From NCBI GenBank assembly GCA_964512165.1, contig CAZEHQ010000209.1, forward strand, positions 1 through 7,796: a stretch of DNA of 7,796 nt. The letters run 5' to 3'. Source of the stretch: UBA8231 sp964512165 (lineage in GTDB: Bacteria > Latescibacterota > UBA2968 > UBA8231). The notes under the pieces were generated by a model that was not told the DNA's origin, did not search any database, and saw only the letters and a program-made list of their open reading frames with translations. Shown piece by piece: positions 1-6,429 of the stretch. Made by a program: the position numbers and the translations under genes. The stretch's first letter is position 1, and each line of letters starts with the position of its first letter.

Positions 1-63
1 GATACCGGGCATCTACTGAGGCCTGAGCGATCGCGGAGAATTGACTTCCGGTTGTCGGGCGGG

Positions 64-1104
64 CTATTCGCCCGAGGGTTCCACGGAAGGCGCGTCTTCC
101 GGGTAGAACTGCCGGCAGTAGCGGCGGTACAGCCCTATGGGGCCGTCGGCCGCACACAGCCTGGGGGGAGACCGGTAGTGCTTTCTTTCCCAGATCACCA
201 CATCCTGCAGCACATCCTGCTTCTGCTGGGAGAGGAGGATCTGGTTCATCAGCCTCTGGCGCAGCTTGCCGGGCAGGAATCCCAGGCCGGTGAAGAACCT
301 CCGGGGCTTGTGGAACTCCCGCATCTGGCTGACGAGCAGGAGATCGAGGAGGGTGCCATCGACCGGTGTCGGCAGTACCCACAATCTCGCATGCATGTCG
401 ATCGTCTTCTCGTGGATCTCGACGAAGGAGTAGCCGAGGCCATGGATGTGGGTGACGGCCGAGACCTCGTACACGAGGTCCGTTACCCCCAGGATCCTGC
501 GGACCCGCTTGAAGTCGAAGCAACTCTTGAGATAGGGGCCGTCCACCGTGACCGAACCGACGGGATTCACATTGTCGTAGCCGTGCACGTAGCGGAGGTG
601 TCCAAGGTCCACGGAGTTCTCCCCCGTCTCCTGGGGATGGCCCCGGAAGCGGAGGTGCCGGAATCCCGGCTTGCTCCATTCCGGGCTCGTGGGAGGGGCC
701 GCGGGAAGGTCCCATGGCGGAGTCCGGCCGCCGCTGCCGAACCAGGCGAAGACGAGGCCGAGGATCTCCCGGGTGGCGTAGACGCTCAGTCTGGCGGCCC
801 GGGGAGCCGGGGCGTTGGGGGTGGCGACGCATTGGCCGGCGGCATCGTACTCGAAGCCGTGGAAGGGACAGACGAGACGGCCGTTGCACACCTGGCCGCC
901 AACGTCGGGTCCGAGGCTGGAGCCCAGGTGGGGGCACACGGAATCAGCCACGCAGACGCGGCCCTCGTCGTCGCACCAGGCGACGACTTGCCGGCCGAGG
1001 GAGGTCTTCTCGATCAGGCCCTCTCGGAGTATCGACTCGCGGCTTGCGACGAAGTACCACCCCTGCGGGAACGGGGGCAGACCATGACCGCCATTCGAAG
1101 ACAT
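64..1104 (-). CDS. Rieske [2Fe-2S] non-heme iron oxygenase
   Basis: A 346-residue Rieske oxygenase alpha subunit of the single-component-size class that includes KshA and the DAF-36/Neverland sterol enzymes. What is seen: the Rieske cluster ligands Cys57-x-His59 (CPHLG) and Cys79-x2-His82 (CPFHGF), then the mononuclear iron motif Asp166-x2-His169-x4-His174 (DLGHLRYVH), with Asp301 in QDVVIW as the probable third iron ligand. All metal ligands are therefore present and the length is normal. There is no signal peptide, so it should be cytosolic. Known of the family: electrons from a reductase, often through a ferredoxin, drive O2-dependent hydroxylation or desaturation. No such partner is encoded in the window. 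The substrate cannot be deduced; resemblance to steroid enzymes is at motif level only. The ATG has no Shine-Dalgarno site but has TACATT six bases upstream. It is transcribed divergently from the GNAT gene. The family is secure, the substrate unknown. Confidence 0.92.
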   Translation of the reverse strand: MSSNGGHGLPPFPQGWYFVASRESILREGLIEKTSLGRQVVAWCDDEGRVCVADSVCPHLGSSLGPDVGGQVCNGRLVCPFHGFEYDAAGQCVATPNAPAPRAARLSVYATREILGLVFAWFGSGGRTPPWDLPAAPPTSPEWSKPGFRHLRFRGHPQETGENSVDLGHLRYVHGYDNVNPVGSVTVDGPYLKSCFDFKRVRRILGVTDLVYEVSAVTHIHGLGYSFVEIHEKTIDMHARLWVLPTPVDGTLLDLLLVSQMREFHKPRRFFTGLGFLPGKLRQRLMNQILLSQQKQDVLQDVVIWERKHYRSPPRLCAADGPIGLYRRYCRQFYPEDAPSVEPSGE

Positions 1105-1110
1105 GCTACT

Positions 1111-1116
1111 AATGTA
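1111..1116 (-). promoter_or_regulatory. Putative -10 element (TACATT) for a leaderless Rieske oxygenase transcript
   Basis: On the minus strand TACATT is followed by exactly six bases and then the ATG at 1104. It matches TATAAT at four of six positions and fits the TANNNT form of bacterial leaderless promoters, where transcription would start at or next to the start codon. No Shine-Dalgarno sequence lies upstream of this ATG, which supports a leaderless message. No convincing -35 is seen at the usual distance. Confidence 0.45.
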
Positions 1117-1157
1117 ACAAAGGTCCGCGTCGGCTGGTACCTGGGCGCGCAGGCAGC

Positions 1158-1163
1158 TACATT
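1158..1163 (+). promoter_or_regulatory. Putative -10 element (TACATT) for a leaderless GNAT-hydrolase transcript
   Basis: TACATT followed by six bases (GGGGTC) and then the ATG at 1170. The spacing and hexamer are identical to those in front of the divergent Rieske gene. The GGGG between them is only two bases from the ATG, too close for a normal ribosome binding site. The two hexamers form an inverted repeat around position 1137, close to a GGTACC palindrome at 1136-1141. The -35 region is weak (CTGGTA at 18-bp spacing matches three of six). Confidence 0.45.
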
Positions 1164-1169
1164 GGGGTC

Positions 1170-1577
1170 ATGACCTTCGAGAAAGCCACGGCCTCGGACG
1201 CGGAGGAGCTGGCCGAGCTCAACCGGCAGCTCATCGAGGACGAGCGCCATCCCAACCCCATGAACCGTGCCCAGCTCGCGGAGCGCATGGCCGGCTGGCT
1301 GCGCGAGGGATACAGCTGCTGGCTCGCGCGGGAGGCGGGGACGACCGTCGCCTACTGCCTCTACCGCGACGACGGCGAGCACTACTACCTGCGCCAGCTC
1401 TTCGTCGCCCGCAGCCATCGACGGCGCGGCATCGCCACGGCGGTGATGGACTGGATGCACGCCAACGTCTGGACCGGCAAGCGGGTCCGCCTCGACGTGC
1501 TCGCCCACAACGAGGAGGCCGTCGCCTTCTACCGCGCGTACGGGTTCCGGGTCGCCGTCCTGCGCATGGAGAAGTGA
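1170..1577 (+). CDS. GNAT-family N-acetyltransferase
   Basis: A 135-residue single-domain acetyltransferase that would transfer the acetyl group of acetyl-CoA to an amine on a small molecule or protein N-terminus. What is seen: the N-terminal alpha-helical start typical of the family (KATASDAEELAELN), strand 4 and motif A at about residues 73-95 with the pyrophosphate-binding loop RSHRRRGIAT (81-90, the R-x-x-G-x-A form), and motif B at about 107-126 (LDVLAHNEEAVAFYRAYGF). The length is near the lower limit for the family but the fold elements are complete. The acceptor cannot be told from sequence. Its stop overlaps the start of the downstream hydrolase by four bases (GTGA), so the two are probably co-transcribed and translationally coupled, and may act on related peptide or amine substrates; that link is inference. 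The ATG was chosen because the first residues match the family start and a promoter-like TACATT sits six bases upstream. Confidence 0.9.
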   Translation: MTFEKATASDAEELAELNRQLIEDERHPNPMNRAQLAERMAGWLREGYSCWLAREAGTTVAYCLYRDDGEHYYLRQLFVARSHRRRGIATAVMDWMHANVWTGKRVRLDVLAHNEEAVAFYRAYGFRVAVLRMEK

Positions 1578-2536
1578 CGGTCCGGGGGCCGATGGTCGAA
1601 CCGTTCGAGCACGGCATGCTCGCTGTCGGCGGCGGCCACCGGGTCTACTGGGAGAGTTGCGGCGATCCGCGGGGCAAGCCGGCCGTCGTCGTGCACGGCG
1701 GCCCCGGCTCCGGCTGCACGCCCTGGCAAAGGGGGCTCTTCGACCCCGCCGCCTGGCGCGTGGTGCTCTTCGACCAGCGGGGCTGCGGACGCAGCACGCC
1801 CCACGCCAGCGCGCCGGACGCCGACCTGGCGTGCAATACCACCTGGAAGCTCGTGGAGGACATGGAGGCCCTGCGCCGGCACCTGGCCATCGACCGCTGG
1901 ATGGTGCTTGGCGGCTCGTGGGGCAGCACCTTGGCCCTGACCTACGCCGAGCGCTTCCCCGAGCGGGTCACGGAGATGGTCCTCTTCGGTGTCACCACGG
2001 GCCGGCGCGCCGAGTTCGACTGGCTCTTCCGCGGCGGCGCGGCCGCCTTCTTCCCCGAGCAGTGGCAGCGGCTGCGGCGCGCGGCGCCCCTCGCCGCCGG
2101 TGACCGCGACGTCGTCGACGCCTGCCACCGGCTCCTCTTCGATCCCGACCCGGAGGTCCGCCGGCGGATCGCCTTCGAGTGGTGCCTGTGGGAGTCGGCC
2201 ACGCCCGAGTGGCCGCCGAAGGCCGGACTGGCGCCCCGGTTCGAGGACCGCCGATTCGCTCTAACCTTCGCGCGGCTGGTGACCCACTACGTCCGTCACG
2301 ACGCCTGGCTGGACGACGGCTCCCTCCTGGCGGGCGCGGGAGCCCTGGCCGGCATCCCCGGCGTCCTGGTCAACGGCCGCTACGACTTCCAGGCGCCCAT
2401 CGCCAATGCCTGGGAGCTGAACGAGGTCTGGCCCCGCGCCGAGATGATGATCGTGGACGACGCGGGGCACGCCGGCGACGGGATCAGCCGGGAGCTGATG
2501 CGCGCCGTGGACCGCTTCACGCGAAGCCCGGGGTGA
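1574..2536 (+). CDS. Alpha/beta hydrolase, proline iminopeptidase family (S33)
   Basis: About 320 residues, the usual size for monomeric prolyl aminopeptidases, which remove N-terminal proline from peptides in the cytosol. What is seen: the oxyanion loop HGGPGSG (41-47), the FDQRGCGRS block (66-74), nucleophile elbow GGSWGS with Ser115, Asp271 in NGRYDF and His299 in DDAGHAG. The triad spacing agrees closely with Serratia marcescens PIP (Ser113, Asp268, His296, from memory). The cap-domain glutamate that contacts the substrate amino group is present as Glu207 (CLWE). The second one, in the ARIENHYF segment of classical enzymes, aligns with Val236 (ARLVTHYV), so the specificity may differ from a true proline iminopeptidase. 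The start is uncertain: a GTG at 1574 overlaps the GNAT stop, with GGAG only two bases upstream; an ATG at 1592 would shorten the protein by six residues. There is no signal peptide. It converges on the large outer-membrane gene. Confidence 0.9.
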   Translation: MTVRGPMVEPFEHGMLAVGGGHRVYWESCGDPRGKPAVVVHGGPGSGCTPWQRGLFDPAAWRVVLFDQRGCGRSTPHASAPDADLACNTTWKLVEDMEALRRHLAIDRWMVLGGSWGSTLALTYAERFPERVTEMVLFGVTTGRRAEFDWLFRGGAAAFFPEQWQRLRRAAPLAAGDRDVVDACHRLLFDPDPEVRRRIAFEWCLWESATPEWPPKAGLAPRFEDRRFALTFARLVTHYVRHDAWLDDGSLLAGAGALAGIPGVLVNGRYDFQAPIANAWELNEVWPRAEMMIVDDAGHAGDGISRELMRAVDRFTRSPG

Positions 2537-2545
2537 GTCCGGGCT
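2525..2545. terminator. Hairpin between convergent genes, possible bidirectional terminator
   Basis: A perfect 7-bp inverted repeat, AGCCCGG (2525-2531) and CCGGGCT (2539-2545), with a 7-base loop that contains the hydrolase stop codon. One further G-T pair could close the loop. It lies between the hydrolase stop at 2536 and the convergent gene's stop at 2547, where a shared terminator is expected. There is no T-run on either strand, so it is not a canonical intrinsic terminator. It could act as a pause or mRNA 3'-end structure, or be chance in GC-rich DNA. Confidence 0.4.
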
Positions 2546-2546
2546 G

Positions 2547-5378
2547 TCAGGGGAGATTCACCGCCATATCGAAGTGCCAGTCTCCCTCTTCGAAGCGGTA
2601 GGCGCAGCGCACGCCCATGTCCAGGGGGATCGGCAGCGAGAAGGGATGGAAGTCCGCCGTCAGCTCGCCGCCGGCCGACTGGTAGACCCTGGCTGGCAGC
2701 GAGTCGTCCTCGCCGCGGCCGTAGTCGTAGAAGAGGTTGACCTTGAGGCGCTTGAGGTAGACCAGGGCGCCGAGGTTCCAGTCGGGGTAGAGCAGCGGCA
2801 GGGCATAGTTGGCGCTCCCTTGCAGGAAGCGCCGGTGGAAGCGGTAGTCGTAGCCGCGGATGAAGGGCAGCTCGCTCGCGAAGCGGTAGGGAAGGGCGTC
2901 GTCGGCGGCAGGGTCCTGCCACTCGCAGCCGCCGTCCAGGGCCAGGCTGTGGTGGGCCGCCAGACCGGGGAAGAGCAGGACCATCCGCCCCGACAACAGG
3001 GTGCCGTCGTAGTCGCCGGCCAGGGGCGTGTGGCGAAAGGCCAGCCGCAGTCTCTGACCCCAGAGCGGGGCCAGGTCGCGCGACGCCGGCTGGCGCAACC
3101 GCCCGAGAGCCAGCCGGTACGTCAGGGGCGCGAAGCGTCCGTTCCCGCTCTCGTCCCACAAACCCTCGGCGTCGGGCAGGGACAGCTCGATCGCCTGGCC
3201 GGTGATATCCGTCCACTCCGCCCCCACGCCCATCTCGACGTTGGACCTCCACGGGCCTCGGGAGAAGTCCAGGGGCAGTTGGACCCCCAGGAGCAGGCTC
3301 TTCTCGGCCCACTTGTCGCTGGTCTCCTCCCCGTCGATCACGTACTCCGAGGCGCGTTCGCCCCAGCGGCCGCCGACGCCGAGCACGGGATACCACGCCG
3401 CCAGGCGGAGGCCGCCCAGGGCACTGAAGGCGCTCTCGTTGCTGTTGTACTCGACGCCGCCGCTCATGCTGCTGAGATCGAGCAGATCGCGGGAGGTGAG
3501 GGTGAGGGAGTGGCGCGGCGGCAGGGCGCTGAATGACCAGCTGTGGACCTTGAGCAGATGGGCCAGGGGCCGATAGTCGCTCACCGCATAGGACCGCAGC
3601 GGGATGTCCATCGACAAAGGCCCGCCCTGCTCCTGGTCGATGAGCGGCTCGAAGTAGCGCACCTTGCGGTCCTCGACCTGCTCGGCCGGCATCCAGGCCG
3701 CGGGGTCCAGGGCCATGGCCGCGATGCGGTAGCCGTCGACGGTGTACTCCTGGAACAGGAGGGAGTCTCCGGCGACGGCCGCACGGGTCGCCGCCAGGGG
3801 GCGGGAGGTCACCCGGTAGCGGGCCCCGCTCGGCAGGTGGACGGCGTGGATGTTGTCGATCCCCGACCGGGGGGAGTCGAAGAGCAGGTAGGGACCCCGG
3901 AAGACCGGCCAGCCGATGACGTCGTGGGTATGGGGCACCACGATCTGCCTCCGGCCGTCGGCGGCGTCGATGCGCTCGAGGGCGTTGCCGCCCTCGTCCT
4001 GCCGGACCACGGCGATGTGGCGCCCGTCCTCCGACCACGCCGGTCTGCGCCAGAGGACCCCCTCGGGGGCTGAGAAACGCCCCTCCTCGGCGCCCGTGGC
4101 GGTCTCCAGCAGCACGAGGTGGCAGCGCCGGTCCGGCCCGAACTCGACCGCTGCAATGCGGGCGCCGTCGGGAGAAGGCGCCGGGGCGAAGAGTCGGGCC
4201 TTGCGGGTGAGCTGGCGCGCGCGGCCGCTGTCGATCTCCAGGACCATGATGTCGGAGTAGCTGCGGAAGCCCCAGCGCGGGTCCGGGGTGCGGCGGTTCC
4301 AGGCGGCGATGCCGCCGCCGGCGCGGAAGCCGCCGAGGGAACTGTACTGGCGCAGGCGCTCCTCGCGGCCGTCGGGGTGCAGCCTCACGAGGGTTGGCGG
4401 GTCGGCGAGGCCGACCTTGCTCGCCAGGACCCTGCCGTCGGGCAGCGGGTGCGGGTACGAGTAGTTGGTCCAGATGTCCGACCGGCTCTGCCCGGGCAGC
4501 ACCCGCAGGGGCGTCGTGGCCAGGCCCTCCTGCTGCGCCTGCCACAAGCCGGTCAGCTCGTCCATGGCCCGCTCGTAGGTGCCGGCGGCGCTGGCGCCGG
4601 TGTGCTTCCTGAGGGCGCGGCTGAAGGAGAACGGGTGGAACCCCCACCAGGCGGTGCGTCCCAGCACCCGGTCCCAGGTCGCGGCCCCGTGGTGGCGCCG
4701 GACGTAGGTGGTCAGGAAGTACCCCAGGGGGTAGTGACTGGGATACCAGTCGCGGTACGAGCGGTGCAGGGCCTTGTAGTAGGAGTAGCGCCGTCCGTCG
4801 AGGAGCACCGCCCGGATGTCCAGACCGAACCGCGGCATGCGCCCGCGCCCGGTCGTGCTCAGGGCCGTCTCGATCCCGACCGCATCGCCCTCCCAGAACC
4901 ACGACGGCACCAGCAGATGGCTCATCACGCTCTGGCCGAACTCGCCGGAGAGGAGCCACGCCAGGCGGATGAAACCCCGGCGCAGGCGGTCGTTCTGCAC
5001 CACGTGGCGCATCTCGTGGACGGCCAGCAACTGGTACCACTCGCCGGGGAGCCCCGTGCCCTGGGGCGGGGTGCTGAACCAGACGGTGCGGCGGGGAGCC
5101 ATGGCGACGAAGCCGTTGGCCTCGGCCACCTGGTTCATCAGCACCACGTCCACCGGCTCCTTCGGACCCTTCAGCGTCTTCGAGACCGGTCCGTAGATGT
5201 GCTCGAGGGTGTTGGCCACCCGCTGGGCCTCGGCGGTGATCTGAGCGGGGAAGATGACGTTGAACCGCTCGGTCCGGATCCGCCGCCAGTCCAGGCCCGG
5301 GGGGCTCTGCTGCGCGAGGGCCGGTCCGGCGATCAGCGCCGCCAGGCCGAAGGCTGTCAGCACTCTCGTGGTGCGCAT
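2547..5378 (-). CDS. Exported gluzincin-like protease / TolB-like propeller / outer-membrane barrel protein
   Basis: A 943-residue exported protein. Order of parts: signal peptide 1-22 (cleavage after ALA, before QQS); peptidase-MA-like domain about 30-280 with the zinc motif His121-Glu-x-x-His125 (HEMRH) and probable third ligand Glu163 in WFWEGDA, 38 residues later as in gluzincins; TolB-like propeller about 295-560 with repeated PDG/EDG turns (PLPDGRV 311-317, PSPDGARIAA 401-410, WSEDGRHIAVV 448-458); C-terminal region about 620-943 rich in alternating beta strands, with LPFIRGYDYR (837-846) resembling the RGY signature of BamA-like barrels. The last strand alternates Trp934, Phe936, Met938, Val940, Leu942 but ends in Leu-Pro, not Phe. 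Known of such proteins: outer-membrane or periplasmic proteins, mostly uncharacterised; an active protease and its substrate are inference. The open frame continues 92 codons upstream, but AAGGAG four bases before this ATG, the signal peptide and the Arg/Pro-rich nature of the extension fix the start. It lies downstream of the SIMPL lipoprotein gene in the same direction. Confidence 0.85.
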   Translation of the reverse strand: MRTTRVLTAFGLAALIAGPALAQQSPPGLDWRRIRTERFNVIFPAQITAEAQRVANTLEHIYGPVSKTLKGPKEPVDVVLMNQVAEANGFVAMAPRRTVWFSTPPQGTGLPGEWYQLLAVHEMRHVVQNDRLRRGFIRLAWLLSGEFGQSVMSHLLVPSWFWEGDAVGIETALSTTGRGRMPRFGLDIRAVLLDGRRYSYYKALHRSYRDWYPSHYPLGYFLTTYVRRHHGAATWDRVLGRTAWWGFHPFSFSRALRKHTGASAAGTYERAMDELTGLWQAQQEGLATTPLRVLPGQSRSDIWTNYSYPHPLPDGRVLASKVGLADPPTLVRLHPDGREERLRQYSSLGGFRAGGGIAAWNRRTPDPRWGFRSYSDIMVLEIDSGRARQLTRKARLFAPAPSPDGARIAAVEFGPDRRCHLVLLETATGAEEGRFSAPEGVLWRRPAWSEDGRHIAVVRQDEGGNALERIDAADGRRQIVVPHTHDVIGWPVFRGPYLLFDSPRSGIDNIHAVHLPSGARYRVTSRPLAATRAAVAGDSLLFQEYTVDGYRIAAMALDPAAWMPAEQVEDRKVRYFEPLIDQEQGGPLSMDIPLRSYAVSDYRPLAHLLKVHSWSFSALPPRHSLTLTSRDLLDLSSMSGGVEYNSNESAFSALGGLRLAAWYPVLGVGGRWGERASEYVIDGEETSDKWAEKSLLLGVQLPLDFSRGPWRSNVEMGVGAEWTDITGQAIELSLPDAEGLWDESGNGRFAPLTYRLALGRLRQPASRDLAPLWGQRLRLAFRHTPLAGDYDGTLLSGRMVLLFPGLAAHHSLALDGGCEWQDPAADDALPYRFASELPFIRGYDYRFHRRFLQGSANYALPLLYPDWNLGALVYLKRLKVNLFYDYGRGEDDSLPARVYQSAGGELTADFHPFSLPIPLDMGVRCAYRFEEGDWHFDMAVNLP

Positions 5379-5382
5379 GGAT

Positions 5383-5388
5383 CTCCTT
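5383..5388 (-). promoter_or_regulatory. Shine-Dalgarno site deciding the start of the large outer-membrane gene
   Basis: AAGGAG on the minus strand, four bases before the ATG at 5378. It decides between this start, which gives a clean signal peptide, and in-frame starts up to 92 codons further upstream that would run back through the SIMPL gene. Confidence 0.8.
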
Positions 5389-5442
5389 GAGCAGCAGCAG
5401 CCTGCGCGTATCGACCTGCTCCCCTGCCCGCGGACCCAGGCC

Positions 5443-6180
5443 TCACTCGATCTGGTAGACCACGGTGACGGCCACGGTGACCGTGAGCTCCCCCGGGAGA
5501 ACGGGCGTGGAGGTGCGGGCGGCATCGGCGAAGGCTTCCTCGGCCTGGAAGGGGCTCGGCGGTCCCTGCAGATAGGTGCTCTCCGTGATGGAGAGGGGTT
5601 CCCCCAGGCTTGAGCCGCTGGTTTCCGCCAGGGTCTGCGCCTTCTCCTCGGCATCCTTCACCGCCAGCCTGCGGGCCTGGGTCTGCAGGGGCGTGGTGTC
5701 CTCGATCAGGAACCGAATCGAGTTGATGACGATGCTGTTCCCTCCTGCCTCGGCGGCATCGTCTATGACCTCACCGAGGGTTTCCAGTCTCCGGACCTTC
5801 ACGCGGACGGTGTTGTTCACCACATAGCCCCGAAGTGTGCGCTGCCCCTCGCCATAGTCGTACTGAGGATGGATGCCCAGACTCCCGGTCTGCATGTCCT
5901 CTTCGGCGACGTCGTTTCTCCGCAGGGAGTTGAGTACCGCCGTCATCGCTCCGGCAGCCGTTTCGCGGGCCTCCGCAACGGTCTCTCCCTCGACAGCGAC
6001 GCCGAGATCGAGCGTTGCCAGATCGGGTTCGCCGGCAACCGAGCCGCTTCCGGTCACCTGGATGGTCCTGTCCCCGGTCTCGGCGGACATGACCTCCGAG
6101 CCGATGTTCACGTCACAGGCGGCCAGTGCCGAGATCAGCAACGGGCTGAGCGCCCGGAGAAGGTCACTGCTTCTGTTCAT
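5443..6180 (-). CDS. SIMPL/DUF541 (YggE-like) lipoprotein
   Basis: A 245-residue SIMPL (DUF541) protein, a family of envelope proteins that includes E. coli YggE, linked to oxidative-stress tolerance; the biochemical activity is not settled. What is seen: a lipoprotein signal peptide with lipobox LAAC and lipidated Cys22; then the family pattern from about residue 40: IQVTGSGSV (40-48), EPDLATLDLGV (51-61), the conserved central IHPQYDY (103-109) and LRGYVVNN (116-123), a helix rich in Ala/Lys/Glu about 168-187, and the final beta strand LTVTVAVTVVYQI (232-244). Asp23 follows the lipidated Cys; in E. coli Asp at this position keeps lipoproteins in the inner membrane, but the rule is not general. 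The ATG was chosen because AGGAGG lies five bases upstream and it begins the signal peptide; a further 25 codons are open upstream. It is followed after 64 bp by the large outer-membrane gene on the same strand, so the two are probably one envelope operon. Confidence 0.9.
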   Translation of the reverse strand: MNRSSDLLRALSPLLISALAACDVNIGSEVMSAETGDRTIQVTGSGSVAGEPDLATLDLGVAVEGETVAEARETAAGAMTAVLNSLRRNDVAEEDMQTGSLGIHPQYDYGEGQRTLRGYVVNNTVRVKVRRLETLGEVIDDAAEAGGNSIVINSIRFLIEDTTPLQTQARRLAVKDAEEKAQTLAETSGSSLGEPLSITESTYLQGPPSPFQAEEAFADAARTSTPVLPGELTVTVAVTVVYQIE

Positions 6181-6185
6181 CGGTT

Positions 6186-6191
6186 CCTCCT
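6186..6191 (-). promoter_or_regulatory. Shine-Dalgarno site of the SIMPL lipoprotein gene
   Basis: A full AGGAGG on the minus strand, five bases before the ATG at 6180. It selects this start over the in-frame ATG at 6255. Confidence 0.85.
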
Positions 6192-6225
6192 GTTCGAGAG
6201 AGAAGTCACGGTGAGGACGCCTCAG

Positions 6226-6243
6226 CCGAGCGAGTCCGCTCGG
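6226..6243 (-). repeat. Perfect 7-bp inverted repeat in the SIMPL leader
   Basis: CCGAGCG (6226-6232) and CGCTCGG (6237-6243) separated by four bases; a G-T pair could extend the stem by one. If the SIMPL transcript starts upstream of this point, the hairpin would be in its 5' leader, about 45 bases before the start codon. It could instead be an operator. No T-run follows it on the minus strand, so a terminator is unlikely. Confidence 0.4.
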
Positions 6244-6375
6244 TCGGTGAGCCATTCGAGGTTGGACGGGGCCTCGGTGCCCGTGGTCGTCGCTGACGCA
6301 TAGGCAGGATAGGCGGCATCATGGCTGGTCTTGGAAGAGACCCAGGCGGCGAGCAGGCGCGTTGCAAGGAGAGGC

Positions 6376-6404
6376 TTGTTTCCCGTATGGCGAAACATTA
6401 GGCT
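6376..6404 (+). promoter_or_regulatory. Weak candidate sigma70-type promoter for the winged-helix/NTase pair
   Basis: TTGTTT (6376-6381), a 17-bp spacer and TAGGCT (6399-6404), about 38 bp before the ATG at 6442. The -35 matches four of six consensus positions, the -10 three of six including the first two and the last. It lies in the least GC-rich part of the intergenic region. A chance match is possible. Confidence 0.25.
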
Positions 6405-6429
6405 TTGTGGAACGATCTTGTGCCGGGGA

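Noticed and set aside
27..34. GCGATCGC palindrome near the left edge
   Set aside because: It matches the cyanobacterial HIP1 octamer, but a single copy is expected by chance and nothing else suggests cyanobacteria.
1..63. Stretch downstream of the Rieske gene searched for a terminator or RNA gene
   Set aside because: No stable hairpin with a T-run and no tRNA-like structure was seen.
52..1173. Plus-strand open frame of 373 codons covering the Rieske gene
   Set aside because: It is the antisense of a gene whose minus-strand product has every Rieske and iron ligand. Its own product has no recognisable domain; long antisense frames are common in GC-rich DNA.
2380..5040. Minus-strand open frame of 886 codons in another frame across the outer-membrane gene and the end of the hydrolase gene
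   Set aside because: The product is Arg/Pro/Gly-rich with no domain and overlaps two confident genes. It is explained by GC-biased third positions.
4119..5390. Plus-strand open frame of 423 codons opposite the protease/propeller part
   Set aside because: Antisense shadow with low-complexity Gly/Ala/Val/Arg composition and no start signal.
5379..5654. N-terminal 92-residue extension of the outer-membrane protein
   Set aside because: Arg/Ser/Pro-rich, overlaps the SIMPL coding region, and lies upstream of an ideal AAGGAG-ATG-signal peptide start.
6302..6319. Near-direct repeat AGGCAGGAT / AGGCGGCAT
   Set aside because: Only two imperfect 9-bp copies (7 of 9 match), with no spacing or context that suggests a binding site.
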